Part shown: piece by piece, positions 1 to 8,170 of the stretch | How positions within the stretch are numbered: position 1 is the stretch's first letter | Layout of the letters: each line of letters opens with the position of its first letter | Translations under genes and position numbers: made by a program | DNA from: JBBQNJ01 sp038329845 | GTDB lineage: Bacteria; Planctomycetota; Phycisphaerae; Tepidisphaerales; Tepidisphaeraceae | Length of the DNA stretch: 18,683 nt | Assembly: GCA_038329845.1 (NCBI GenBank) | Contig: JBBQNJ010000088.1 | Coordinates: forward strand, 1-18,683 | Direction of reading: 5' to 3' | Notes under the pieces: generated by a model | What the model was told of the DNA's origin: nothing | Seen by the model: the letters and a program-made list of their open reading frames with translations, nothing else | The model's database searches: none

Positions 1-2
1 AT

Positions 3-980
3 CAGACATTCGCGTTTATCAAGGCGGCGCGGAGCAAGGTGCCGCCGGGTTCGAGTTGTTTTGTCGCCGGGACGGCGGTGGCGGTGGGCTACGCGGCCGA
101 TGGGACGGTGATCACCCGGCCCATCGAGGATATCCGCGAAGGGGATTGGGTGTTGTCGCGGGATCAGTATGATCCCGGCGATGACCTGACCCTGCGGCGA
201 GTGACGGCGGTGTTCGCCAGAACAAGCGATCACCTGCGGTTCCTGACCGTCGCCGGTGACGATGGGAACATTGAGGTGATCCGCACGACGGACAATCATC
301 CGTTCTGGGTCGATGGAAGAGGCTGGATCGCGGCCGCGGAGTTTCGCCCGGGTGATCGGCTCCAAGAAGCCGCCGGTACTTGGCAAGCGGTCCTGGCGAC
401 GGATCGCCAGGAGCATCCCGAAGGCATCGCGGTTTACAACCTGGAGGTCGAGGCCGACCACACCTACTTCGTCGAAGACGGAAAAGGCGCGGGCGACGCG
501 ATATGGGTACATAATGAATGTGTAGCTGGTAAGTTCTTTGGGATTTATAAGGGGAAGAGGATCGAGTTTAAGAATTCAGTCCCCGGGCGCATCACATTCC
601 GCAAAGTCTCACCGCAACAGCGAGACGCACTTCGGACCGCATTCGAGAATGTCGAACGTCGACATTTCGTAAGATACATAGGGGCGAACAAGGCGAGCGA
701 ACTTCGTGCGGCCGGCTTTTCGCAGGCACAAATCAGCAGGATGGCGGTTGATGGTACGGTTCCCAGCATTCGCGGCCAACGATTTGAAGTTCATCATAAA
801 GTCCCCCTCGACGGCGGCGGAGATAACTCTTTTGATAATCTTATCATCGTTAAGCAGTCGCCATTTCACGCGGCACTGACTACCGAGCAGTATCGCTGTG
901 TAAATGACTTGGAAATTGGGGAGGCCTGTGAAGTTGATTTCCCGCTATTCACCGGTCTCATCATTTATACGGGGAAATAG
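3..980 (+). CDS. Polymorphic toxin C-terminus: Hint domain plus HNH nuclease (5' partial)
   Basis: The reading frame is open to the left window edge, so this is only the C-terminal end of a larger secreted (Rhs/YD-repeat or similar) toxin. Numbering from the GTG at 39: residues 5-159 form a Hint autoprocessing domain. It begins SSCFVAGTAV with the Cys7 nucleophile, has the block TTDNHPFWV (His87) and ends IWVHN (157-159), where Hint domains release the toxin tip. Residues 160-313 are the tip. It carries an HNH/treble-clef motif, EVHHKVPLDGGGDNSFDNL (250-268: His252/His253, Asn263, Asn267), followed by His277, typical of DNase-type toxins. The predicted role is killing of neighbouring competitor cells after delivery and self-cleavage. 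The next gene is its likely immunity protein. Base composition drops visibly after the VHN junction. Family assignment is confident; the exact nuclease subfamily and its target (DNA or RNA) are not known. Confidence 0.88.
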   Translation, partial: QTFAFIKAARSKVPPGSSCFVAGTAVAVGYAADGTVITRPIEDIREGDWVLSRDQYDPGDDLTLRRVTAVFARTSDHLRFLTVAGDDGNIEVIRTTDNHPFWVDGRGWIAAAEFRPGDRLQEAAGTWQAVLATDRQEHPEGIAVYNLEVEADHTYFVEDGKGAGDAIWVHNECVAGKFFGIYKGKRIEFKNSVPGRITFRKVSPQQRDALRTAFENVERRHFVRYIGANKASELRAAGFSQAQISRMAVDGTVPSIRGQRFEVHHKVPLDGGGDNSFDNLIIVKQSPFHAALTTEQYRCVNDLEIGEACEVDFPLFTGLIIYTGK

Positions 981-981
981 C

Positions 982-1446
982 ATGACCGTGCCGCAGATTG
1001 TTCAAGCCATTCGGGGGATTTACGAGACAATGGGGGAGAAGCTGTTCCCCGGATGTAGCGAAGAGGAAATTGATCGCCTAAAAACTGTGGTCAACGAGGA
1101 CTATGGGATTCCATTGCCTCGGGAATACCTTGATATGTTACGACTGACAAATGGCTTCGGATACGATGGCTATGGAATATACGCCTCGCGACCTATTTAC
1201 TATTCCCCTGGTGATGAATCCCCGGCCGAAGATGGAATTATTGAGGCCAATAAAGGGATGAAACTGGACGGGGTCGAGATAATAGGTGGACTATGTTTTG
1301 GTACTGGTGATGACTATCTATTTGGAATGAATCTAGGCTCCGGGGAGTTTTATCAGTTCGATGTCTATCGACAACCTATCAGACAGTTTGATTCGTTTGA
1401 GGAGATGTTTCGTTTCATGTTTGAGCCGCGGCTTAGTGATGTCTAA
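982..1446 (+). CDS. SUKH (SMI1/KNR4) family immunity protein
   Basis: This 154-aa cytoplasmic protein starts one base after the toxin stop codon. Residues 39-60 (EDYGIPLPREYLDMLRLTNG and on) match the SMI1/KNR4 or YrhA signature. That signature is an acidic residue and Tyr-Gly-Ile-Pro-Leu-Pro, then a helix, then L-x-x-T-N-G. GGLCFGTGDDYLFGMN (102-117) is the conserved strand pair, and the C-terminus has the usual S-F-x-E-M-F-R-F helix. SUKH proteins are the commonest immunity partners of nuclease toxins with HNH and related folds, and gene order here (Hint-nuclease, then SUKH) is the canonical toxin-immunity layout. An upstream GTG at 904 would overlap the toxin; I prefer the ATG at 982 because the homologous region begins there and the spacing is operon-like. 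The stop codon lies inside the 8-bp target duplication of the following MITE. Confidence 0.88.
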   Translation: MTVPQIVQAIRGIYETMGEKLFPGCSEEEIDRLKTVVNEDYGIPLPREYLDMLRLTNGFGYDGYGIYASRPIYYSPGDESPAEDGIIEANKGMKLDGVEIIGGLCFGTGDDYLFGMNLGSGEFYQFDVYRQPIRQFDSFEEMFRFMFEPRLSDV

Positions 1447-1448
1447 TC

Positions 1449-1567
1449 GTAACATTTCAGCCGAATGCCGCCACGCTGATTCTGAGGCTGATATCGCGGG
1501 GCAGCAGGCAGACTCAACTTGACTGAGGCCGCAAAACGGGAATCGCGGTAGGCGGCTGAAGTGTTAC
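1449..1567. mobile_element. 119-bp MITE with IS66-like ends and 8-bp target duplication
   Basis: The direct repeat GTCTAATC occurs at 1441-1448 and again at 1568-1575. Just inside it are inverted ends: GTAACATTTCAGCCG at 1449-1463 and, read on the minus strand, GTAACACTTCAGCCG at 1567-1553 (14 of 15 match). No gene lies between. GTAA termini with an 8-bp duplication are the known hallmarks of the IS66 family, so this is most likely a non-autonomous derivative moved by an IS66-type transposase elsewhere in the genome. The left duplication contains the TAA stop of the immunity gene, so the insertion left that gene's coding sequence unchanged. Confidence 0.8.
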
Positions 1568-1605
1568 GTCTAATCAAAGAGGTCAGGAGAGTCGGACATC
1601 ACTGA

Positions 1606-3678
1606 TTGGAAGAGGTAGCGACAATGACCGCACGCTTGACGGGCCTGGGGGATGCCTCGAGCGATCCGTTGGCTAAGGCGATGGTGATGGTGCGGGAGAG
1701 TCTCGCGCCGGATGCGTGCTACTGCGCGGTGGGGCTAAACCGTTCGGGCGGTGTTCGTTTCCAACGGCGGATTTATCAGGGGGATTACGCCAGCTACGAC
1801 GCGGCGACGGTTTCGCCGCCGGGAACGCCGATCTGGCTGCGAATGGTGTATACCACCGGCGGCGGGACCGGCTATTACAGCCTCGACGGCAGCAACTGGA
1901 CGAGCATGGGCACCATGACCGGCCCGAACAACGGCAACGTGTACGTCGGCCTGGCCGTCACCAGCCGCAATGATGGGATGATCGCCACGGCGACGTTCGA
2001 CAACGTGACGATCACGCCGACGGGTACAGGCGGCATGCTGTCGCCGCTGATGCCGACGAATCTGACGGCGAGCGTGGCCAACGGCGTCCCCGGCGTGCCG
2101 CGCGTGGACCTGGATTGGCTCGACAACGCCAACAACGAGAACAGCTACCGCGTGCTTCGCAGCGCCTCGGCGGGCTTCGCCGACGGCACGGTGACCCCGG
2201 TTGCGGTCCTGCCCGCCGGCAACACCAGCTTCATCGACACCGACCCGGCACTGCAAGACGGACAGACCTACTACTATCGCGTGTGCGCCTTCAGCCTGAC
2301 GACGCGTGAATCGGCTTACCCCGCCGCCGTCGCCGCGACGTTGCCGGCGGCACCCATCGCGGTGATCGGCGGTGCGTACATCGTTGACGAAGGCGGCGTC
2401 GTCACGCTGGACGCCTCGGGCCGCCTCGATCCGCAAGGCGGCACGCTCAGTTTCCAATGGGACTTCAATTACGACGGTGCCAGCTTCAACGTGGATGCCG
2501 CGGGGATGGTGCTGTCGTTCTCCGCCGTGGACCTCGACGGCCCGATGACGCGCTCGATCGCGCTGCGGGCGACGAACCCGGCGACGGGCTGGAGTAATCT
2601 GGCCGTCACTACGCTGACAGTGCGGAACGCTGCCCCCACCGCGACGCTGGTAAACGATGGCCCGGTCGATCTGGGAACGCCCGTCGCAGTGTCGTTCGCC
2701 AACCCCAGCGATGCTCCGGCGGACATCGCCGCGGGATTGCGCTACAGCTATGACTTCAACGACGACGGCGACTTCACCGACCCCGGCGAGGCCGAGAACG
2801 TCGCATCGCCGGTGCTTTCCTACACCTTCCCCGCCGCGGGGGTGTTCAATGTTCGTGGCCGAATCACGGACAAGGACGGGGACTTTTCCGATCTCACCAC
2901 CAGCGTGATCGTGCGATCCGCGCCGCCGTCGGCGCCGGTGGGTCTGGCGACGGACGGGACGGCGTGGATCGACGTTGTGCCGCTGGCCTGGCAGGCGGTT
3001 GCCGGGGCGGCGGGGTATGTGATCGAGTGGAGTGCCGACCAGACCGAGTGGTTCGCCATCGACGAGACGATCGATCCGGCGTACAGCGACGAGTATCCCA
3101 TCCTCGGCGATCAGTGGTATCGGGTGCGGGCGTTCGGGCCGGGGGACGATCCGGCGATGAGCGAAGCTTCTTCGGGGCTTCTCGTTCATCCGATCGCCCC
3201 GCCGGTGGCGTGGGGGGATGACAACGCCGGGGCCAACGAGCGCGGGACGCTCAGCGGGCTTTCGACCAAGCACGATACGCCGCTGACGTTCGACGTGTTG
3301 AGCAACGACATCGACTACGACGGCGGGACGATCTCCATCCCACCGGACGGCTTCACCCAGCCGGCGAACGGCGTGGTGGGCCTCAATCTCGACGGGACGT
3401 TCACCTATCAGCCGTCGTCCGGGTTCGTGGGGACCGATTCGTTCACGTATTGGTTGACCGATGGAACGGCGCTCAGTGCCCCGGCGGCGGTGGTAGAGTC
3501 GGGGGAAGCCAAATGGGGGGTTGAGCTTCCGCAGCCGGAGTCGGTTGTGAATGCACTGAGGAGGTTTTGTGGGAGGTGGGGAACAGAGCCGGGATGGCCT
3601 TGTCGTAGTCGCTCATGGGGAACGGCGCGGCCCGTTTCTACCCGGTGTGCATCTGGTGGTTGGCCAGCGTGCGGATGA
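1606..3678 (+). pseudogene. Fragment of a secreted multi-domain surface protein (LamG-like, Fn3, PKD, Ig/cadherin-like)
   Basis: The open frame encodes up to 690 aa, but both ends look cut. It opens inside a concanavalin-like domain: ATMTARLTGLGDASSDPLAK then VMVRESLAP and VYVGLAVTSRN, residues 5-140. No signal peptide or domain start comes before it. There follow a fibronectin type III domain (about 150-245), two PKD-like domains (about 250-345 and 345-435), a second Fn3 (about 440-525) and an Ig/cadherin-like domain (about 535-630) ending GFVGTDSFTYWLTDG then LSAPAAVV. After position ~3493 the frame continues with arginine- and tryptophan-rich sequence that does not resemble the domain, while the minus strand becomes coding-like. 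I read this as an internal fragment of a large extracellular adhesin or carbohydrate-binding protein, joined to foreign DNA at ~3493. The original function is unknown. Confidence 0.65.
3473..3616 (-). pseudogene. N-terminal fragment of an unknown small gene
   Basis: On the minus strand, ATG at 3616 opens a 47-codon frame beginning MSDYDKAIPALFPTSHKT. It runs through a proline-rich stretch and stops inside the end of the surface-protein fragment. The sequence up to about 3495 reads like a natural protein start, whereas its last residues overlap the opposite-strand Ig-like domain and are probably artefactual. It begins 21 nt after the stop of the other minus-strand remnant, suggesting that both came from one operon. 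No family was recognised and no clear ribosome binding site is visible. It may not be expressed. Confidence 0.35.
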
Positions 3679-3862
3679 TGTTGTACGCCTCGCTCACCCG
3701 CTTGACTATGGGCAGAGTCAGGCTGTGGTCACGGGCGACCTTGACCAAGGCGTCGGTGAGAGCCATGTCATCGTCGCGGACCCCGGCGGCCATTTCGTGG
3801 AAAACGCAATGGCCGCGTTGCGCCCTGGTGTTATACGGCGGGATTGCCGACCGCCTTAATGG
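3638..3862 (-). pseudogene. C-terminal remnant of an unknown gene
   Basis: The minus-strand frame is open from 3862 to the TAG at 3640-3638. From the Met at 3793 it reads MAAGVRDDDMALTDALVKVA, then an amphipathic helical stretch (RDHSLTLPIVKRVSEAYN) and ends NHQMHTG. Composition and helix pattern look like real protein, and the opposite strand is not convincingly coding. There is no start codon with a ribosome binding site upstream, so this is probably the tail of a longer gene cut near 3860. The pattern faintly recalls the helical C-terminal domain of ketopantoate reductases, but I do not claim that family. Confidence 0.35.
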
Positions 3863-3983
3863 CTATGGGCAGGGCAAGGGGACAATCTCTGCGGGATGCT
3901 GCAATCTATGGGGTCTCTGCGCGTTATTTTCCTTGTGTCGTGGACTTTCCGTTTCGGGCCTATGCCTCTCATGACTCTGGCTG

Positions 3984-5543
3984 ATGGCACATGAGTTGCA
4001 TTGTTTGTTCTCAATGCCTCAATTTGTTTGTGATTTAACAGAAAACACCCAACCTCTGCCGCCGATATGGGCCAAGTGTCTTGGCTCAGGCAACGCCGCT
4101 TTGACGCTACGAGCGGATTGGCAACGACAGTTGCGTCGTTGTCGACGGGAGCTGGACGTGCAACATGTTCGTTTTCACGGTCTGCTGTCGGATAGCATGG
4201 GAACGTTTCTGATTCACAAGGACAAACCACTCTATAGTTTCCATAACATCGACGCCAGTTACGACGCATTGCTGGAAATGGGCGTGCGACCTGTCGTCGA
4301 ATTGTCTTTCATGCCCTCCGCCTTGGCCAGCGGCAAACAAACCGTCATGCACTACGCCGACAACGTCACCCCCCCCAAGGACTGGGGGCGGTGGGAGTCG
4401 CTGATCGAGAAGTTAGTCCGTCACTGGGTTGGACGATATGGCATTGATGAAGTCGCCCGCTGGCCCATCGAAGTTTGGAACGAACCCAATCTCAAATCAT
4501 TTTACACCGGAAAATTTGATGATTACATCACGCTTTACGAGCACACCAGCCGGATCATCAAAAACATCGACTCTCGTCTTGTGGTCGGCGGCCCGGTGAC
4601 TGCCAAAAATGAGTGGCTCAACCAGTTCGTCGAACAATGTGAAAAACGCGACCTGCCGCTGGATTTTCTGAGCACCCACATCTACCCCACCGACGCCCTC
4701 GGGGCCGAAGGCGACGACACCCGTTCGCAACTCGCTCATAGCGAGCGCGACATGCTGATAGAAAAAGCCCAAGCCGCTTTCGAGGCCGCCAAAGGTCGGC
4801 CGGTGTGGTACACCGAGTGGTCGAGCAGTTCCAACCCGCGCGATCCGCTCCATGATGAATCGTTCGCCGCCGCCTATGCCGTCAAAGCGATTCTCGACAA
4901 CGCCCGCCTGGTCGAGGCCTATTCCTGGTGGACTTTCAGCGACATCTTTGAAGAAAACTATTTCCCCTCCCAAGTCTTCCAAGGTGGGTTCGGTCTGCTG
5001 ACAATCTACAACACCCCCAAGCCCGCCTACGCCGCCTATCGGCTGATGAATGGACTGGGCGATGAGCAGTTGATCGTCGATGGCGGACACAAAACCGTCT
5101 GTTGCTGGGCGACGCGCGGTGAGCGCAAAATCGCCGTCATGCTCGTCAATCTCGCACTGCCCGAGCACGACATCCAAGCCGAGACCGTTCGCCTTCAGCT
5201 CAAGCATGTTCCCCAACCGGGGGGCGTCTACGTGCAGCGGGTCGATGATGAGCATTGCAACCCCAAGCGGTTGTGGCAGGAGATGGGCAGCCCGCGATAT
5301 CTCGATGAATCGCAGGTGGCGCTGCTGGAGGATGCCGGTCGTCCGTCCGCCGGGCCGATCGAGTATCAGTATGACGCCGACAGCCAAAACGTCGATGCAA
5401 CCCTCACCCTCCCGCCCCAAGGCTTGGCACTGCTAACGATCATCACCTCGATCAGCGATGAAAGCGGCAATGAAACGAGCGTCGAAAATCTCCCCAACGC
5501 CACCGCACCCGCCCCCGGCATCCCGGAGGATGGCGATGAATAA
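3984..5543 (+). CDS. GH39 family glycosidase (beta-xylosidase-like)
   Basis: This 519-aa protein has the (beta/alpha)8 layout of clan GH-A. The N-terminal block GSGNAALTLRADWQRQL (34-50) followed by HVRFHGLLSD (61-70) is characteristic of GH39. VWNEPN (164-169) carries the acid/base Glu167, and WYTEWS (275-280) the nucleophile Glu278. A beta-sandwich typical of the family follows (about 370-490), and length matches GH39 xylosidases. Members hydrolyse beta-xylosides, or in animals alpha-L-iduronides, with retention. There is no signal peptide, so it is probably cytoplasmic and acts on imported oligosaccharides; the N-terminus (MAHELHCLFS) could start a little later, at Met11. It is the first gene of a two-gene operon with the next enzyme, with which it overlaps by 8 nt. 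Substrate specificity cannot be read from the sequence. Confidence 0.9.
   Translation: MAHELHCLFSMPQFVCDLTENTQPLPPIWAKCLGSGNAALTLRADWQRQLRRCRRELDVQHVRFHGLLSDSMGTFLIHKDKPLYSFHNIDASYDALLEMGVRPVVELSFMPSALASGKQTVMHYADNVTPPKDWGRWESLIEKLVRHWVGRYGIDEVARWPIEVWNEPNLKSFYTGKFDDYITLYEHTSRIIKNIDSRLVVGGPVTAKNEWLNQFVEQCEKRDLPLDFLSTHIYPTDALGAEGDDTRSQLAHSERDMLIEKAQAAFEAAKGRPVWYTEWSSSSNPRDPLHDESFAAAYAVKAILDNARLVEAYSWWTFSDIFEENYFPSQVFQGGFGLLTIYNTPKPAYAAYRLMNGLGDEQLIVDGGHKTVCCWATRGERKIAVMLVNLALPEHDIQAETVRLQLKHVPQPGGVYVQRVDDEHCNPKRLWQEMGSPRYLDESQVALLEDAGRPSAGPIEYQYDADSQNVDATLTLPPQGLALLTIITSISDESGNETSVENLPNATAPAPGIPEDGDE
5525..5529 (+). promoter_or_regulatory. Shine-Dalgarno deciding the start of the GH144-like gene
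   Basis: GGAGG lies inside the end of the GH39 gene. It directly abuts an in-frame ATG at 5530, too close to serve it, and is 6 nt from the ATG at 5536, the usual distance. The start at 5536 is therefore chosen. Because the site is within the upstream coding region and the genes overlap, translation of the two is likely coupled. Confidence 0.7.
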
Positions 5544-6870
5544 TTCCACCAGTCAACCCGCCCAACCCCATTATCCCCTCAAAGACGATGAACTAATCGA
5601 CACCCTCCAGCGCGATGTACTGGGCTATTTCGACATCGAGCGAAACCCCGCCAACGGGCTCGTCCCCGACAGCACCGCCGACAACAGCGCATGCAGCATC
5701 GCCTCGGTCGGACTGGCGCTGGCCAGCTGGTGCTGCGCCGTCCACGCCGGGCATGCCCGGCGAGACAAAGCCCGCAATATTGTCCTTGCCACCCTGCAAA
5801 CCTTCGCCAATCTGTCGCGGTCGGACGCATCCTGTCACAGGGGATTTTTTTATCATTTCCTCGACATGCAGACCGGCCGGCGACACCAGGACAGTGAATT
5901 GTCCAGCATTGACACCGCCCTGCTGATAGCCGGCGCGCTGGTCGCCCGGCAATTCTTCGATCAGGATGACTCTGAAGAATTCGAGATTCGCCAACTCGCC
6001 GACGACCTCTATCGCGGCGTTGATTGGCAATGGATGCACGATGGCGGCCCGACGCCCCGCATGGGATGGAAGCCCGAGTCCGGCTTCATGCCCCCGCGCT
6101 GGCTGGGATACAGCGAGGGGTTGCTGGTGATGCTGCTGGCGATCGGATCGCCGACCCACCCCATCCCGCCCGATAGTTACAAGGCCTTTTGCGAAAGTTA
6201 CGTCTGGGTTGAGCAGTTCGGCCACCGACACCTCCGCGCCGGGCCGCTGTTCATCCACCAACTCACTCACTGCTTTGTCGATTTCCGCGACATCGCCGAT
6301 GAGTTTATGCGCGCCCGAGGAAGCGATTATTTCCAAAACAGCGCCGCCGCCACCCATGTCCAGCAGGGCTATGCCCTCTCCAACCCCGGCGGATTTGTCG
6401 GCTATGGCAAGCATTGCTGGGGCCTGACCGCCAGCAACGGCCCCGGGCCGGCCAAACGCAAAATTGACGGGCGTGATTTCCAATTCTTCGATTACACCGC
6501 CCGAGGCGTCAGCGCCCCGGGCGGCGGAAAGCAAGACCCCGACGATGGAACCCTATCCCCATGGGCCGTCGCCGCCTCACTCACCTTCGCCCCCGGCATC
6601 GTCCTGCCCACCCTGCATCACTTCATGCACCTGGGCCTGGGCGCAACAGGCGGATATGGCTTCAAGGCCACCTTCAACCAAACCTTCAAAGATGAAAACT
6701 CCCCAACCGGTTTCTGGATCTCCGCCGACACCTTCGGCCTCAACCAAGGCCCCATCGTTCTCATGGTCGAAAATTACCGATCAGGCCTGGTCTGGCGATT
6801 GATGCGTCAATGCGAATACCTCAAAACCGCCCTGCGAAGAGCCGGCTTCCGCGGCGGATGGATCGAATAA
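5536..6870 (+). CDS. Glucoamylase-domain (COG5368, GH144-like) glycosidase
   Basis: This 444-aa protein has the signature of the Glycoamylase domain (PF10091), the family containing GH144 endo-beta-1,2-glucanases. It shows MGWKPESGF (176-184), GYSEG (191-195), AIGSPTHP (202-209), GPLFIHQLTHCFVDFR (236-251), YFQNS (265-269) and GKHCWGLTASNGP (291-303). The fold is an (alpha/alpha)6 barrel whose conserved acidic and aromatic residues line the substrate groove. No signal peptide is visible from the chosen start, so it is predicted cytoplasmic, like its GH39 partner upstream. The start overlaps the upstream stop by 8 nt, an operon arrangement implying joint use on one glycan or its oligomers. Beta-1,2-glucan is the best-known substrate of the family, but other specificities exist and are not excluded. 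Confidence 0.85.
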   Translation: MNNSTSQPAQPHYPLKDDELIDTLQRDVLGYFDIERNPANGLVPDSTADNSACSIASVGLALASWCCAVHAGHARRDKARNIVLATLQTFANLSRSDASCHRGFFYHFLDMQTGRRHQDSELSSIDTALLIAGALVARQFFDQDDSEEFEIRQLADDLYRGVDWQWMHDGGPTPRMGWKPESGFMPPRWLGYSEGLLVMLLAIGSPTHPIPPDSYKAFCESYVWVEQFGHRHLRAGPLFIHQLTHCFVDFRDIADEFMRARGSDYFQNSAAATHVQQGYALSNPGGFVGYGKHCWGLTASNGPGPAKRKIDGRDFQFFDYTARGVSAPGGGKQDPDDGTLSPWAVAASLTFAPGIVLPTLHHFMHLGLGATGGYGFKATFNQTFKDENSPTGFWISADTFGLNQGPIVLMVENYRSGLVWRLMRQCEYLKTALRRAGFRGGWIE

Positions 6871-7042
6871 GTTGCACGGATGGCCCGCCGTATATTCAAT
6901 CAAGATGCCCTCATCCGTCTGTTTTTGTCTTATGAGCCTCTTGCATAACCTCTGGAAAAATAGCTGCGGCAGTAATCGCCGATGGGCAAATCCATGCCTC
7001 TGACTGTTTGGGGTGCCTATTTTCGCGGGTTGTCGGTGGGTA

Positions 7043-7159
7043 GGGAGATGCGAAGGGGTCGGAGATGCGAAGGGGTCGGGAGATGCGAAGGGGTCGGGAG
7101 TCTTCGATTGCGATCCCAGCTCCCGCAGGGGTGAAGACTCCCGACCCCTTCGGCGCGCC
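7043..7159. repeat. Palindromic element copy A (three left-arm units)
   Basis: The copy consists of a left-arm unit (AGATGCGAAGGGGTCGG) repeated three times, beginning at 7046, 7063 and 7081, i.e. periods of 17 and 18. One core palindrome and one right arm ending GGCGCGCC at 7159 follow. The core stem is CGAAGGGGTCGGGAGTCTTC paired with its exact complement across a 27-nt loop. This copy is intergenic, 172 bp after the GH144-like gene. The arms are asymmetric, three left to one right. Confidence 0.93.
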
Positions 7160-7797
7160 GACCAGCCCGACCTGCCCTGGGGGCCGTGATCCTCTCCCAT
7201 CGGAAGCCCCTCCACTCGGCGTTGACGCCGCCGGGGCCGGGGGTATACTGCCCTTGAACTGCCCGGGGACGTTCCCTGGGCCGCCTAAGGACCGCGAAAT
7301 CGCGCTGGGCGAGCGCTTCGGTGGTGGATCTGGTCTTTTCGAGATCTAGGCCGGTGAAGGATGGACGCTCCAGACTCCCCCTCTCCCCTAACCCCTCACC
7401 CCCGCCCCACGCAGTGCCCCTCCGGCGGAAACAAATTTCCTATCAGTCGGACACGGCCCTTCGGGCCACCCATAAACACTGAAAAGGCATGGACTTATGG
7501 CTCGCGGGTCTTGGGTGAGCCTTACTTCCTGACATCCTATTTTCAGAGCAGTCCCTCACGGGCCTTTGGCCCACCCGCATAGCATGAAAAAGTGCTATAA
7601 TCACGGTGGATTGGCCGGGCGAAGGTCGTCTTACTGTGGTCCCATTGAGGCCGCAGAACAGTCTGAACCTGGCACCTCCTCGGGCACCCCATATTGTTGC
7701 TCCGGCACTTTGCCGGAAGCACGCACGGCAGATTCCATCAATTTGCTTGGGTGTCACCGGCCGGTCCGCTATTTTCACGGCAGTATCAGTCACTGAG
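7160..7797. other. Gene-poor stretch with remnants of repeats
   Basis: No convincing gene is present. The stretch contains a 59-bp repeat (7389-7447) shared with 12938-12995. It has two look-alike hairpins, GGCCCTTCGGGCC near 7454 and GGGCCTTTGGCCC near 7560, each followed by ACCC and a CATA-like sequence. It also carries TATTTTCAGAGCAGT (7538-7552), which is found again at 10686-10700 just after the IS110 transposase. A possible coding tail ends IALGERFGGGSGLFEI at about 7348, but I cannot identify it. The stretch reads as decayed mobile DNA. Confidence 0.5.
7389..7447. repeat. 59-bp dispersed repeat, copy 1
   Basis: It starts TAACCCCTCACCCCCGCCC (7389-7407) and ends AAATTTCCTATCAGT (7433-7447). 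Both blocks are exact matches to the copy at 12938-12995, while the middle is diverged but similar. In both places the repeat lies within about 400 bp of a palindromic element copy. Its nature is unknown; it could be an IS end. Confidence 0.7.
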
Positions 7798-8040
7798 CTT
7801 CTTAAGAAGCACGACATCACGCTCAGCATGAGCGGCAAGGGCCAGTGCTGGGACAACGCGGCGATGGAGAGCTTCTGGGCCACGCTCAAAACTGAGGAGG
7901 TCTATCTGAATCCCTACGCCACCCGGCAGCAGGGCATGGGGAGGATCTTCGAGTACGTGGAGGTGTTTTACAATCGCCAGCGGCTGCATAGTTCGTTAGG
8001 ATACAAAAGCCCCGAAGCGTTCGAGGCCAGTCCGGTTTAA
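7798..8040 (+). pseudogene. IS3-family transposase, C-terminal fragment
   Basis: The frame ending at 8040 reads ELLKKHDITLSMSGKGQCWD, then NAAMESFWATLKTEE, YVEVFYNRQRLHSSLGYKSP and EAFEASPV. This is the end of the rve/DDE integrase-like domain of IS3-family OrfB. The third catalytic residue (Glu of AMESF) is present. The two catalytic aspartates and the helix-turn-helix OrfA are missing, and upstream of 7797 the match to the expected H-S-D-R-G-S-Q-Y block is scrambled (an HGS remnant in another frame). It is a dead remnant of an insertion sequence, not an active element. Confidence 0.88.
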
Positions 8041-8170
8041 CTACGTCCGTCGCGCCCACCGTTCGTGGGGAAGGCCAACTTCCATAGCCCTTTGATTTGC
8101 TTACCACTCGCCGCGTCCCCACCTCACTCTCATGAGTTTGGCACGTGGCGAATAATGACGACAGATCATC

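Noticed and set aside
1735..3273. Long minus-strand open frame of 512 codons
   Set aside because: It is arginine- and histidine-rich shadow sequence opposite recognisable Fn3 and PKD domains in high-GC DNA.
6876..6926. ACGGATG ... CATCCGT followed by CTGTTTTTG after the GH144-like gene as terminator
   Set aside because: A 7-bp stem with a loop of about 29 nt is too weak to call, although the T-run is suggestive.
7596..7601. TATAAT before the IS3 remnant as a promoter
   Set aside because: No -35 box at suitable spacing, and no intact gene downstream.
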